From Clostridium sp. 12(A) (GTDB lineage: Bacteria; Bacillota; Clostridia; Lachnospirales; Lachnospiraceae), in NCBI GenBank assembly GCA_000526575.1, contig JAGI01000002.1:124001-188000 (forward strand): a DNA stretch of 64,000 bases, given 5' to 3'. The position numbers and the translations under genes are program-made. The first letter of the stretch is position 1. Each line of letters starts with the position of its first letter. This document shows, piece by piece, positions 17,864 to 26,158 of the stretch. A model generated the notes under the pieces. It was not told where the DNA came from. It saw only the letters and a program-made list of their open reading frames with translations, and did not search any database.

Positions 17864-18913
17864 ATGGAGAAAATAAAAATTGGAATCGCAGGCTTTGGTT
17901 TTATGGGGCATTGTCATGCAGATACCTTAAAAACCATAGAAGAGATAGAACTGACGGCAGTTGCAGATATTAATCCGGAGCAGTTAAAGGATGCTCCGGC
18001 TGGAGTTAAGGTATTTAACAGCATGGAGGAGATGCTAAAAGGAGCCGATATGGACGCAGTCATTATATCGACTCCCAATATCTCACATCTGGAAATGGTG
18101 GAGATGGCTGCAAAAGCGAAAAAAGCAATTATCTGTGAAAAGCCTGCCGCAATGTCAGTAAAAGAATTTGATCAGATGACTGCTGTGACAAGGGAGAACA
18201 ATGTCCATTTTACCGTGCACCAACAGAGGCGATGGGATACGGATTACTGCATTATGAAAGAGGTCTATGATAAAAATATGGTTGGTGATGTCTATGTGAT
18301 CAAATCCCAGCTCTATGGCTTCAATGGTTACATGCACGATTGGCACGTGTTCCCAGAATTAGGCGGCGGAATGCTCTACGACTGGGGCGTACACTTAATT
18401 GACCAGATCTTAAACATGGTAAATGCTCCCATGGAGTCCCTCTATGCGGATTTGAAACATGTGATTAATGAGAATGTGGATGATTATTTTAATATCATGA
18501 TCCGGTTTACAAATGGAGTCACAGCTGAGATCGAACTGGGGACTTATTACCTGACACCGAAGAGAGCATGGTTCATCGGGGGAAATAAAGGCTCTGCCAT
18601 GATTGACGGTTTCGCCGGAGAGGGAAAGATTGTACGCACCTCTCATTTGCTTCAAAATGTTCCAGGTAAAATTACAATGACAGCGGCTGGTCCCACCAGA
18701 AGCTTCGGACCCGCTGCACCAGGGCTGTTAGTGGAAGAGCCGTTGCCTCAGGTCAATGTCTCTCATAGAGATTATTTTCTGCATTTTATCCGCGCCTATT
18801 ATCAGAAAGAGGAAATAATGATAAAGCCGGAGCAGGTAAGAAAAGTTCTCTGTGTTATGGATGCAGTCAGGGAATCTGCAAGGACAGGAAAATCCATCTC
18901 ATTTGAATCATAA
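17864..18913 (+). CDS. Gfo/Idh/MocA-family oxidoreductase (second copy)
   Basis: 349 residues. The NAD(P) site reads G-F-G-F-M-G near residue 10, followed by the C-E-K-P-A segment (about 90) and the G-G-G-M-L-Y-D-W-G-V-H-L-I-D catalytic region (about 170). The last gene of the redox operon, it follows the TIM-barrel gene after 10 bases with GGAGG upstream. It probably oxidises or reduces a sugar C3 carbonyl/hydroxyl and may recycle the keto-sugar product. It is only distantly similar to the copy at 8304, so the two are not a recent duplication. Confidence 0.82.
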   Translation: MEKIKIGIAGFGFMGHCHADTLKTIEEIELTAVADINPEQLKDAPAGVKVFNSMEEMLKGADMDAVIISTPNISHLEMVEMAAKAKKAIICEKPAAMSVKEFDQMTAVTRENNVHFTVHQQRRWDTDYCIMKEVYDKNMVGDVYVIKSQLYGFNGYMHDWHVFPELGGGMLYDWGVHLIDQILNMVNAPMESLYADLKHVINENVDDYFNIMIRFTNGVTAEIELGTYYLTPKRAWFIGGNKGSAMIDGFAGEGKIVRTSHLLQNVPGKITMTAAGPTRSFGPAAPGLLVEEPLPQVNVSHRDYFLHFIRAYYQKEEIMIKPEQVRKVLCVMDAVRESARTGKSISFES

Positions 18914-19170
18914 AGAAAGCCGCATAAAATATATACAAAGAAGATTCCTTTTTCAATGACTTTGCGGAGGAATGTTGTATAAAAACAATCCTCAAATCAG
19001 AGGGAAAATTAGAAAAAAGACGGCTTACTGAGCCACTAAAAATTCTCTTTCCTAAAAAAGAGAGAAACTAGATCCTCCTAATTGTGGAAACAACCAGATG
19101 ATGCTAAAATTTAAATATGGTTATAATAAAAAGCATATAAAAGTTGAGTTCTCCAAAGGAGGTGCCGGAT

Positions 19171-19329
19171 ATGGCCGAAAATAAAAACGTTATTTCTAAA
19201 AACAAACTTAAAGATAGACTATACCATTATATTTCTGATAACATGGGGCTCATTGCAATTGGAATGCTTTCCATGAATGGTAATTTTACAAAACAGTCTT
19301 ATATATCTCATTGCAATATCAATAAATAA
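19171..19329 (+). CDS. Small protein of unknown function
   Basis: 52 codons, from an ATG with a strong ribosome site (AAAGGAGGTG, 19155-19164, six bases upstream). The product is basic and polar at its N-terminus with a short hydrophobic patch (G-L-I-A-I-G-M-L). I do not recognise it. It was originally followed by the intrinsic terminator now split by the insertion element. The 257 bases between it and the previous operon show no gene. It could be a short peptide gene or the remnant of a longer one. Confidence 0.4.
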   Translation: MAENKNVISKNKLKDRLYHYISDNMGLIAIGMLSMNGNFTKQSYISHCNINK

Positions 19330-19377
19330 TAAGATCCTAAAACGAAACAAACAAAACGTTAATCATATTTAAAACAG

Positions 19378-19392
19378 AAAAAGCGGTTGCAC
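19378..19392 (+). terminator. Left arm of an intrinsic terminator split by the IS element
   Basis: AAAAAGCGGTTGCAC here pairs with GTGCAGCCGCTTTTTT at 20962-20977. Without the insertion the two would form a stem of about 15 bp with a loop of roughly 22 bases and a T run, ending the small upstream gene. Confidence 0.75.
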
Positions 19393-19488
19393 TTTCAGGC
19401 GGTTTAAAGTGGTCCCCATGTCAAGGACATTTAAAAAAAAGAGTATGATAAAGCGTCACAGCTAGTAATTGTAGTTGTGACGCTTTTG

Positions 19489-20427
19489 CTATACCTCTAT
19501 AGGATAATAACCTGTTTTCAAATATTCTGCATATTGGTTAGGAGAAAGCTTTGCCAGTTCCCATTGATAACGTTCATTATTGTAGTAATCCATGTAATCA
19601 TTGATTTCTGTATATAGTTCCTCATAAGTAGTACATCCGGCAAGATGGATTTCGTCTTTCATATGTCCGAAAAAAGATTCCTGTGGAGCATTATCCCAGC
19701 AGTTACCACGTCTGGACATTGACTGTCTTAGTTCTTTATCTTTCAGTAGCTGTCTGAATGAAATACTTGTATAATGGCAGCCTTGATCTGAGTGTAATAT
19801 TGCATCGGTCTGAAGGGCTTTTTTATGATTTTTGATTAACATATTTATTGTATCGAGTACAAAATCAACTTCAAGGGATTCGCTAAGAACATAGGCTAAT
19901 ACCTGTTTCCTATAGGCATCCTTTATTACAGATAAATATGCTTTGCACCCATGGTTGTAAAATAGATATGTAATATCGGTGAGAAGGATTTTTCCTGCAC
20001 CATGTTCTGAAAACTCGCGTTGTACAAGATTATCAGATACAGCATCTGTTTTTAAAGCTTTTGCCATTCTTCGATATGGATTAGCTTTACGTATAGGGCA
20101 AAACAAGTTGAATTTCTTCATTAAACGACTGATTTTCTTTTGATTCATACGTACTCCCATATGAAGCAAGCGCATGTAGATACTACGCCTTCCTTTATCA
20201 TAACCACGATACAGATATGCTTTAAGAATCAAATCAAAATCAGCTTTATCTCTAGCATCTTTTTCATTTCGTTTATCCTTAGAATTTAACCAGTTATAAT
20301 AACCACTTCTGGATACACTTGCCGAGTCACAGAGCCAGCTGATGTTTAGTTCATTATTATCCCGTGAAATCATTTCTTGAATGAGTCTGAATTTTTCTTC
20401 TGATGTTGCTTCCGTTTTTCTGTCCAT
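19489..20427 (-). CDS. IS3-family transposase OrfB (DDE integrase domain)
   Basis: 312 residues read from the first ATG. An N-terminal HTH_21-like region (S-R-S-G-Y-Y-N-W) is followed by an rve integrase core with the catalytic triad in L-L-T-D-I-T-Y, H-S-D-Q-G-C-H-Y-T and N-A-P-Q-E-S-F-F. The signature S-R-R-G-N-C-W-D-N-A is typical of IS3/IS150 elements. It overlaps orfA by 58 bases and is probably made as an OrfAB fusion by -1 frameshifting at the A-rich run 20453-20460; the orfB frame is open back to that point. It catalyses copy-out/paste-in transposition. Confidence 0.93.
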   Translation of the reverse strand: MDRKTEATSEEKFRLIQEMISRDNNELNISWLCDSASVSRSGYYNWLNSKDKRNEKDARDKADFDLILKAYLYRGYDKGRRSIYMRLLHMGVRMNQKKISRLMKKFNLFCPIRKANPYRRMAKALKTDAVSDNLVQREFSEHGAGKILLTDITYLFYNHGCKAYLSVIKDAYRKQVLAYVLSESLEVDFVLDTINMLIKNHKKALQTDAILHSDQGCHYTSISFRQLLKDKELRQSMSRRGNCWDNAPQESFFGHMKDEIHLAGCTTYEELYTEINDYMDYYNNERYQWELAKLSPNQYAEYLKTGYYPIEV

Positions 20428-20828
20428 TCGGCTTTTTTGTCTATAAAATTGATTTTTTTTAAAAACTCATTTTCCTGTTTTAAATATTTTACTTGATGTT
20501 CTAGATGTGCAATACGTTCCTGTTCAGATAATTGTTTAGTTGAAGGGCGTCCCGAATTATTTTTACGTGTGTCTTCAAACCCTTCTGCTCGAAGACTGAA
20601 TTTCTTTATGCGTCTTGTAATTGTATCGATTCTACGTTTACCAAGCAGTTGTGGGTCAATACCCATAGCACGTAAAATAGAAGAAGGCAATCTCCCGGTC
20701 TCATATTCTGTGGCAAATTTTCTTCTAAACTCAGTTGTATATGTAATTGCTTTCTCAGAAACGCGTTCAATATATGGATTATTACGAAGCTGTTCCTGTT
20801 GTTTCTGTGTAAAATAATTTTTCCCCAT
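20370..20828 (-). CDS. IS3-family transposase OrfA (helix-turn-helix, leucine zipper)
   Basis: 152 residues with AAGGAG upstream of the ATG. The N-terminal half is a helix-turn-helix (Y-T-T-E-F-R-R-K-F-A near 30; R-A-M-G-I-D-P-Q-L-L-G). It is followed by a coiled coil with heptad leucines (H-L-E-H-Q-V-K-Y-L-K-Q-E-N-E-F-L) used for oligomerisation. OrfA binds the terminal repeats. The A8 slippery run in the message (complement of 20453-20460) lies just after the coiled coil, the usual place for programmed -1 frameshifting into orfB. Confidence 0.9.
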   Translation of the reverse strand: MGKNYFTQKQQEQLRNNPYIERVSEKAITYTTEFRRKFATEYETGRLPSSILRAMGIDPQLLGKRRIDTITRRIKKFSLRAEGFEDTRKNNSGRPSTKQLSEQERIAHLEHQVKYLKQENEFLKKINFIDKKAEWTEKRKQHQKKNSDSFKK

Positions 20829-20961
20829 AAAGTACGCTCCTTAATTTATGCTATGAGTATAACAAAAATAGACCCTACAAGGTAGAGTAAGTTAAAATAT
20901 AAGCAATTTACGCTTTTTTTAACTGTCTATCTTATAGGGACCACTTTAGTTTACGACTAAG

Positions 20962-20977
20962 GTGCAGCCGCTTTTTT
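20962..20977 (+). terminator. Right arm and T run of the IS-split terminator
   Basis: This is the downstream half of the hairpin begun at 19378. The 208 bases from here to the next gene hold no other recognisable signal beyond its ribosome site (AAAGGGAGAT before 21186). Confidence 0.7.
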
Positions 20978-21185
20978 GTTAACTGAATCTTTTTTTCATA
21001 GCGGCATACTATATTAATTTGTTCATTTTTCGTTCAGAGGGTAAAATGGAGCCCTTTTGAAGTGGCTGCATAAACTGGTAGGGGGAGGTGGTTAATCAGA
21101 GATTAACAAGAACAATAATTCACTGTCTAAAGAAAGATGGAATGTTTCCGGGCAGAAAACTGAATTAAAGGGAGATCGTATTTTT

Positions 21186-22100
21186 ATGAAAAAATCAATG
21201 AGTGCAACAGCGATAGCAAACCCAACATGGTATGTAGATGAGAGAGTTATTTTCCATGGCCAGGCAAGACCTTATGATTATTATGGTGCAAAAGATCCTA
21301 CCATCGTGTATTATGGAGGTAAGTATCATGTATTTTATACTGGTGCCAATCAGGGCGGTGGCTGGCAGATGCTTTATACGTCAGCATCCACCCTTTCAGG
21401 CCTTAAGAATGCTCCCCGCACCTTTATGAGTTCCATTAATGAGAGCTATTTTTGCGCACCTCAGGTATTTTATTTCGAACCAAAGAAATTATGGTATCTG
21501 ATTTATCAGGATGGCACATTTGGTGCAGCGTATGCCACAACATCAAATATTGCAGATCCTAAATCCTGGTCAGGACCAAAATCCTTAGGTATGTCAGGAA
21601 ATATGGGTTGGGATTATTATGTTATTTGTGATAACTCCTATGCATATATGTATAATACACCAAGTGATGGTTCTGGAAAATTGTATGTAAGAAGAACTTC
21701 ACTCGCTAATTTCCCTAACGGCTGGGGAGCTCCATCCGTTGCACTGGGGGATACCTTTGAAGGCGCAAACGTCTATAAATCCTTAGCAGATGGTAAGTAT
21801 TACCTGACGATTGAGGATCAAAAGGATGGACGTTACTATGAATTATGGACATCCAATAGTGCAGGAGGACCATGGAATAAGGTTGCTGAGAAGTGGGCGT
21901 GGAGAGGTAATTTAAGCTACAAAGCAGACAGATGGACCACCAATGTATCCCACGGTGAAATTATCCGTGCAGGCTATAATCAGAAGATGGAAATAAACAA
22001 TATAGACCGAGTTGAGTTTTTGATTCAAGGTACGAACAGCCTGTCAGGGCCTTATCAGCAGATCATCTGGGATTTAGGAGTTATCAGAAATTACAAGTGA
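21186..22100 (+). CDS. GH62-type alpha-L-arabinofuranosidase, cytoplasmic
   Basis: 304 residues, a five-bladed beta-propeller enzyme by similarity to GH62, which removes alpha-1,2/1,3-arabinofuranose from (arabino)xylan. Visible signatures: K-D-P-T-I-V-Y-Y-G-G-K-Y-H with D37 as probable base, W-D-Y-Y-V-I-C-D-N (142-150) for the pKa-tuning Asp, and F-E-G-A-N-V-Y-K with E192 as probable acid. GH62 enzymes are normally secreted, but here no signal peptide or carbohydrate-binding module is present and the N-terminus is polar. It may act on imported arabino-oligosaccharides. The GH127-type gene follows after a terminator. Confidence 0.8.
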   Translation: MKKSMSATAIANPTWYVDERVIFHGQARPYDYYGAKDPTIVYYGGKYHVFYTGANQGGGWQMLYTSASTLSGLKNAPRTFMSSINESYFCAPQVFYFEPKKLWYLIYQDGTFGAAYATTSNIADPKSWSGPKSLGMSGNMGWDYYVICDNSYAYMYNTPSDGSGKLYVRRTSLANFPNGWGAPSVALGDTFEGANVYKSLADGKYYLTIEDQKDGRYYELWTSNSAGGPWNKVAEKWAWRGNLSYKADRWTTNVSHGEIIRAGYNQKMEINNIDRVEFLIQGTNSLSGPYQQIIWDLGVIRNYK

Positions 22101-22140
22101 TAACAGGACAGGCCTGAAAAGGTCCGGATTTTGATAATAA

Positions 22141-22171
22141 ATCACCCGGCGATAAAACGCCGGGTGTTTTA
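22141..22171 (+). terminator. Intrinsic terminator after the GH62 gene
   Basis: CACCCGGC (22143-22150) pairs with GCCGGGTG (22159-22166) and is followed by TTTT. It may let only part of transcription continue into the GH127-type gene. Confidence 0.8.
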
Positions 22172-22213
22172 TCATATAAAGGTAATCTAAAATTATTATG
22201 GTGGGAGGAAACT

Positions 22214-24856
22214 ATGTTGTTTGAAGAAGTAAACAGTTCATTATTATCAGAAGGTTCCGGTTTAAAAGAGTTTGATATGGAGCAGGTGAAGCTGACTGAT
22301 TCCTATTATGTAAATGCCCTTGAAAAAGACTTAAATTACATTCTCTCTCTGGATGTTAACCGGCTCCTGGCAGGCTTTCAGGCTGTTTCGGAAGGAAAGG
22401 ATCCCAAAAACACATCAGGTCTTAATTTATACGGGGGCTGGGAAGGCGGCTGGAGCTTATTAAGGGGACATACTCTGGGGCATTATCTGACTGCTATGGC
22501 CCAGGCCTTTAAACAGACACGAAGCAATGACCCGACCCGGAATGCGCAGATAAAACAGAAGCTGGATTATGCCATAAGCCAATTAAAAAAGTTTCAGGAT
22601 AAGAGCAGCAATGGTTATCTGTTTGCATCCTTTGAAGTGCACTTTGATATTATTGAGGGAAAAGCAACAGGAGATAACTGGGTTCCATGGTATACCATGC
22701 ATAAGCTGATTGCAGGTCTTGTAGATGTTTATAGATATGTAGGAAATGCTACCGCCTTATCGGTTGCAGGAAGGCTGGGAGACTGGGCATATAAAAGAAC
22801 TTCTGCCTGGGACAGTTCTCTTCAGAAGAAAGTATTGAATGTGGAATATGGCGGAATGAACGACTGCTTATATGAGCTTTATAAATACACGAAGAATCCA
22901 AATCATTTGGCAGCCGCTCATAAATTCGATGAAGATTCTTTATTTACGCCCATTGGAAACGGCCGGAATGTATTGGAAAACCTCCATGCCAATACTCAGA
23001 TTCCGAAATTTGTTGGTGCATTGAACCGTTATCGTACCCTGGGAGGAAGTGAAAGCTTTTATTTGAATGCAGCCGCTCAGTTTTTTGCTACTGTAGTAAG
23101 AGACCATACCTATGTGACCGGAGGAAACAGCGAGAATGAACGCTTCCGGGCACCTTTAAAGCTGGACGCCACAAGAAATAACATTAACAATGAATCCTGT
23201 AATACCTACAACATGTTAAAGCTTGCAAGAGAATTATTTAAGGTCACCGGGGATGTAAAATATGCGGATTATTATGAGAATGCATTTATCAATGAAGTCA
23301 TGTCAGCCATCAATCCGGAAACAGGAATGACAACTTATTTTAAACCCATGGGAACCGGATATTTTAAGTTATTTGGAACGGAAACAAATTCATTCTGGTG
23401 CTGTACCGGCAGCGGGATGGAGAATTATACGAAATTAAATGACAGTCTTTATTTTTATAGTGGCAATGATCTATACGTAAATATGTATATAAGCTCAGAA
23501 CTGAATTGGATCGGGAAAAACTTCTCACTTATCCAGACTTCCGATATTCCACAATCTGAGAAGGCAGTATTTACTATAAATACAGCACCAGGGTCCGCAG
23601 TTACCATTAAATTCAGGGTGCCCTCCTGGATTGCAGAGGGTAAAAACATTACCATTAAGATAAATAATACGGTGTTCTATGGGGTAAAAAAGGATGGGTA
23701 TGTGGATATCAGCAGAGTCTTTCGGTCTGGAGATCAGATTGAACTCAATCTTCCCATGGAGATTAAGGCATCAAGACTTCCTGATAATAAACAGGCAGTT
23801 GCTTTCCAATATGGACCAGTCGTTTTAAGTGCAGGCCTTGGAACCGAAAAGATGGTATCTGCATCTCATATGGCATCTGCAAAGGCAACCATACCTGATG
23901 GCGTTATGATAAAAGACTATATTTTAATAAAGGATACATCTGTAGATGCATGGATTGCAGGCTTAAAAAACAATCTGGTACAAAAGCCAGGAAAGTTTGA
24001 ATTTACCTTAAGAAATACAGATGAAGACAACCGGTTAAAATTCACCCCCCATTATAAAAGGTATACTGACCGGTATGGGATTTATTTTATATTGTCAGCC
24101 ATTGATTCTCCGGAATTTCAGGAGAGTATCAAAAACAGCAAGAACGCAGCCAAAAAACTGGAAGCGACCATTGATGAAGTTCAAGTCACCAACGATCAGC
24201 ATGAATTGGTCCATAATTTACAGGGCAATTCCTCTGGCGGTTCCTTTGGCGGATATAATTACCGCCATGTCCATGGAACAGCCGATGGGCAGGGCTGGTT
24301 TAGCTATGATATGAGCGTCAATCCCTCGGTGACCAACTATATCAGTGCAAAGTATTATAGCGGTGATGCAGGAAGAACCTTTAATGTATTCGTGGATAAT
24401 CGTCTGTTGGTGCAGGAAACGATACAGGCGAAAACCCCCACAGGCTTTTATGACGTCCGCTATCAGATTCCTAAAGATTGGCTGAATGGTAAATCCAAAA
24501 TCACAGTGAAGTTCTCCAACCGGGGAAACAGCTATGTTGGAGGTGTATTTGATACGTTATCCATTCTAAAGGATTATAACAGCAATGCCAGCTTAAAAAG
24601 CATTACAGTAAATGGAACAGAAGCTGGTTTATCAGAAGACTCCTATAAAAGCTATGTAAATAGAGATGTGGAATACGCGGATTTAAAATTCACGCCGGAA
24701 CGCAGTCATGCTCTCGTCTATGTGAATAATATTTTAATTGATGATACGGCAGTCAGACGGGTCACTTTGACCTCAGATACAACTGTATTCGAACTTAAAG
24801 TTGTTGCAGAAGATGGAAATACGAAAACATATACATTAAGTATCATAAAAGCATAA
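22214..24856 (+). CDS. GH127/GH146-type beta-L-arabinofuranosidase with C-terminal accessory domains
   Basis: 880 residues. An (alpha/alpha)6-barrel DUF1680 catalytic domain covers about 25-520. The zinc-thiolate catalytic set is visible: E327 and C329 (N-E-S-C-N-T-Y) and C396/C397 (W-C-C-T-G-S-G-M-E-N), with C397 or its neighbour as the nucleophile by analogy with HypBA1, plus G-G-N-S-E-N-E-R-F near 304. Beta-sandwich accessory domains follow to about 790, then a cadherin-like/Ig-like end (S-L-K-S-I-T-V-N-G). No signal peptide is present although such accessory domains usually belong to secreted enzymes. GGGAGG precedes the ATG. It likely releases beta-L-arabinofuranose, complementing GH62. 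Confidence 0.85.
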   Translation: MLFEEVNSSLLSEGSGLKEFDMEQVKLTDSYYVNALEKDLNYILSLDVNRLLAGFQAVSEGKDPKNTSGLNLYGGWEGGWSLLRGHTLGHYLTAMAQAFKQTRSNDPTRNAQIKQKLDYAISQLKKFQDKSSNGYLFASFEVHFDIIEGKATGDNWVPWYTMHKLIAGLVDVYRYVGNATALSVAGRLGDWAYKRTSAWDSSLQKKVLNVEYGGMNDCLYELYKYTKNPNHLAAAHKFDEDSLFTPIGNGRNVLENLHANTQIPKFVGALNRYRTLGGSESFYLNAAAQFFATVVRDHTYVTGGNSENERFRAPLKLDATRNNINNESCNTYNMLKLARELFKVTGDVKYADYYENAFINEVMSAINPETGMTTYFKPMGTGYFKLFGTETNSFWCCTGSGMENYTKLNDSLYFYSGNDLYVNMYISSELNWIGKNFSLIQTSDIPQSEKAVFTINTAPGSAVTIKFRVPSWIAEGKNITIKINNTVFYGVKKDGYVDISRVFRSGDQIELNLPMEIKASRLPDNKQAVAFQYGPVVLSAGLGTEKMVSASHMASAKATIPDGVMIKDYILIKDTSVDAWIAGLKNNLVQKPGKFEFTLRNTDEDNRLKFTPHYKRYTDRYGIYFILSAIDSPEFQESIKNSKNAAKKLEATIDEVQVTNDQHELVHNLQGNSSGGSFGGYNYRHVHGTADGQGWFSYDMSVNPSVTNYISAKYYSGDAGRTFNVFVDNRLLVQETIQAKTPTGFYDVRYQIPKDWLNGKSKITVKFSNRGNSYVGGVFDTLSILKDYNSNASLKSITVNGTEAGLSEDSYKSYVNRDVEYADLKFTPERSHALVYVNNILIDDTAVRRVTLTSDTTVFELKVVAEDGNTKTYTLSIIKA

Positions 24857-24959
24857 GGTGGACTTTACAGATACACTATTTCTATATTATACTTTTAATA
24901 TTGAAACCAGAGGTGTTTCTATTGAAGCAGCTGTCATTACAGGTAAAAGGAGAAAAAAT

Positions 24960-25232
24960 ATGGAGATAGTTACTGTAACTGTAACAAACCCATTTGGTCT
25001 GCATGCAAGGCCAGCCAGCCTTTTGTCAATATTTATCAAAGACTTTGCAAGCGATATTATGGTCTATAAGAATGGAGACTCTTCCGGGAAGATCAATGCG
25101 AAAAGCGTCCTTTCCGTAATGGATCTAAATGCATCTATGGGGGATGAACTGACCTTTGAAGCTTGTGGAGAAGATGAGGAGAAAGCAATCCGGGCAATTG
25201 AAGGATTTGCAAAAAACGGTTTCGGAGAATAG
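24960..25232 (+). CDS. HPr-like PTS phosphocarrier protein
   Basis: 90 residues from ATG 24960, fixed by AAAAGGAG at 24945-24952; the frame is open further upstream but without a start signal. The active-site histidine is H15 in F-G-L-H-A-R-P-A-S. The regulatory serine equivalent to Ser46 is S49 (N-A-K-S-V-L-S-V-M), displaced by a three-residue insertion (D-S-S region) in the preceding loop. It is therefore able in principle to carry both EI-dependent His phosphorylation and HPr kinase Ser phosphorylation. It lies 103 bases after the arabinofuranosidase gene and 11 before a metallo-hydrolase gene. It may be the general HPr or a dedicated paralogue. Confidence 0.85.
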   Translation: MEIVTVTVTNPFGLHARPASLLSIFIKDFASDIMVYKNGDSSGKINAKSVLSVMDLNASMGDELTFEACGEDEEKAIRAIEGFAKNGFGE

Positions 25233-25243
25233 GAGATAAGGGT

Positions 25244-25954
25244 ATGAGACTGAAAAAGTTAACAGAACATATTTTATATACGGAATGCGATTCCAGCAGC
25301 GATCGTCCTGTATTAGGATATATTAATGGGGAAAAGTTTTCTGTTATGATTGACGCGGGGAATTCAGCAAACCATGTGAGAGAGTACAATTCTCTGATTG
25401 AAAATCATGGACTTAAAAAACCGAAGTACTGCATTATTACACATTGGCATTGGGATCATACCTTTGGTATGCATGCTCTGGAAGCAGAAACAATTGCACA
25501 CTTTAAAACAAGTGATGAGTTGGCAAGAATGTCTTCCTGGGTCTGGAATGATTTAAAGATGAAGGAGCGGCTGCGAACCGGAGAAGAGATTCCATTTGCC
25601 GATGAGCATATAAGGGCGGAATATGAAAATTTAGATGAGATTAAAGTAGCACCTGCCGTTTTGACCTTTGCTCAAAAAATTGTAATCGACTTAGGCGGAG
25701 TTACCTGTGAATGCATGCATTTAACGTCAGCTCATAGCGAAGATTCCGTGGCAATATTAGTACCAGAAGAAAACATTATATTCCTTGGGGATGTCTACAA
25801 TGATGATTTTTATCAGAATCATTACAGGGATTTGGAGAAAACAAAACTGCTTTATGAGGAACTTAGTGCGATACCGTTTGAGCTTGCAGTGGTAGGTCAC
25901 AGTGAACCTGTAAGGAAAAGCGAAATCCTTAACTTTCTTCAAAAATTTTTATAA
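25244..25954 (+). CDS. Metallo-beta-lactamase-fold hydrolase
   Basis: 236 residues with the metal motif H67-W-H69-W-D71-H72 (T-H-W-H-W-D-H-T) and later ligand candidates H in L-T-S-A-H-S-E-D-S, D in F-L-G-D-V and H in V-V-G-H-S-E. It has the fold of glyoxalase II/lactonase-like hydrolases. No membrane or signal segments. It is co-transcribed with HPr (gap 11 bases). The substrate cannot be read from the sequence; resistance to beta-lactams is not implied. Confidence 0.85.
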   Translation: MRLKKLTEHILYTECDSSSDRPVLGYINGEKFSVMIDAGNSANHVREYNSLIENHGLKKPKYCIITHWHWDHTFGMHALEAETIAHFKTSDELARMSSWVWNDLKMKERLRTGEEIPFADEHIRAEYENLDEIKVAPAVLTFAQKIVIDLGGVTCECMHLTSAHSEDSVAILVPEENIIFLGDVYNDDFYQNHYRDLEKTKLLYEELSAIPFELAVVGHSEPVRKSEILNFLQKFL

Positions 25955-25967
25955 GGCTTTGGGTGAA

Positions 25968-26010
25968 GAAAAGAACTGCCGACTATTATTTAGCCGGCAG
26001 TTCTTTTCTA
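25968..26010 (+). terminator. Intrinsic terminator
   Basis: AAAAGAACTGCCG pairs with CGGCAGTTCTTTT around an 11-13 base loop, ending the HPr/hydrolase unit. Confidence 0.85.
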
Positions 26011-26158
26011 AAAATAGATGTTCATTTTTCGTATGCAAAAGGAAGAAAAGGTCTTTATAATGTGAATTATAATTACAAGAAACAATTAACAATAGTAATG
26101 ATATGATAAACTGGACTGCAGATTATATTCTGCTTTTGAACTTTTAAGAGGATGAACG

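Larger units (their letters stand above)
19405..20948. mobile_element. IS3-family (IS150-like) insertion sequence, apparently intact
   Basis: The element is 1544 bp, bounded by inverted repeats TAAAGTGGTCCC at 19405-19416 and its complement at 20937-20948. A GTT at 19402-19404 and at 20949-20951 fits the 3-bp target duplication typical of this family. It carries overlapping orfA and orfB on the minus strand. Both frames are full length and the DDE residues are present, so it is likely still active. It sits inside the loop of a terminator hairpin. Confidence 0.88.

Noticed and set aside
19405-20948. Composite transposon carrying the neighbouring glycosidase genes.
   Set aside because: Only one IS copy is in the window and its target duplication directly flanks the single element.
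25244-25954. Beta-lactamase resistance gene.
   Set aside because: The H-x-H-x-D-H motif is shared by the whole metallo-hydrolase superfamily and there is no signal peptide.
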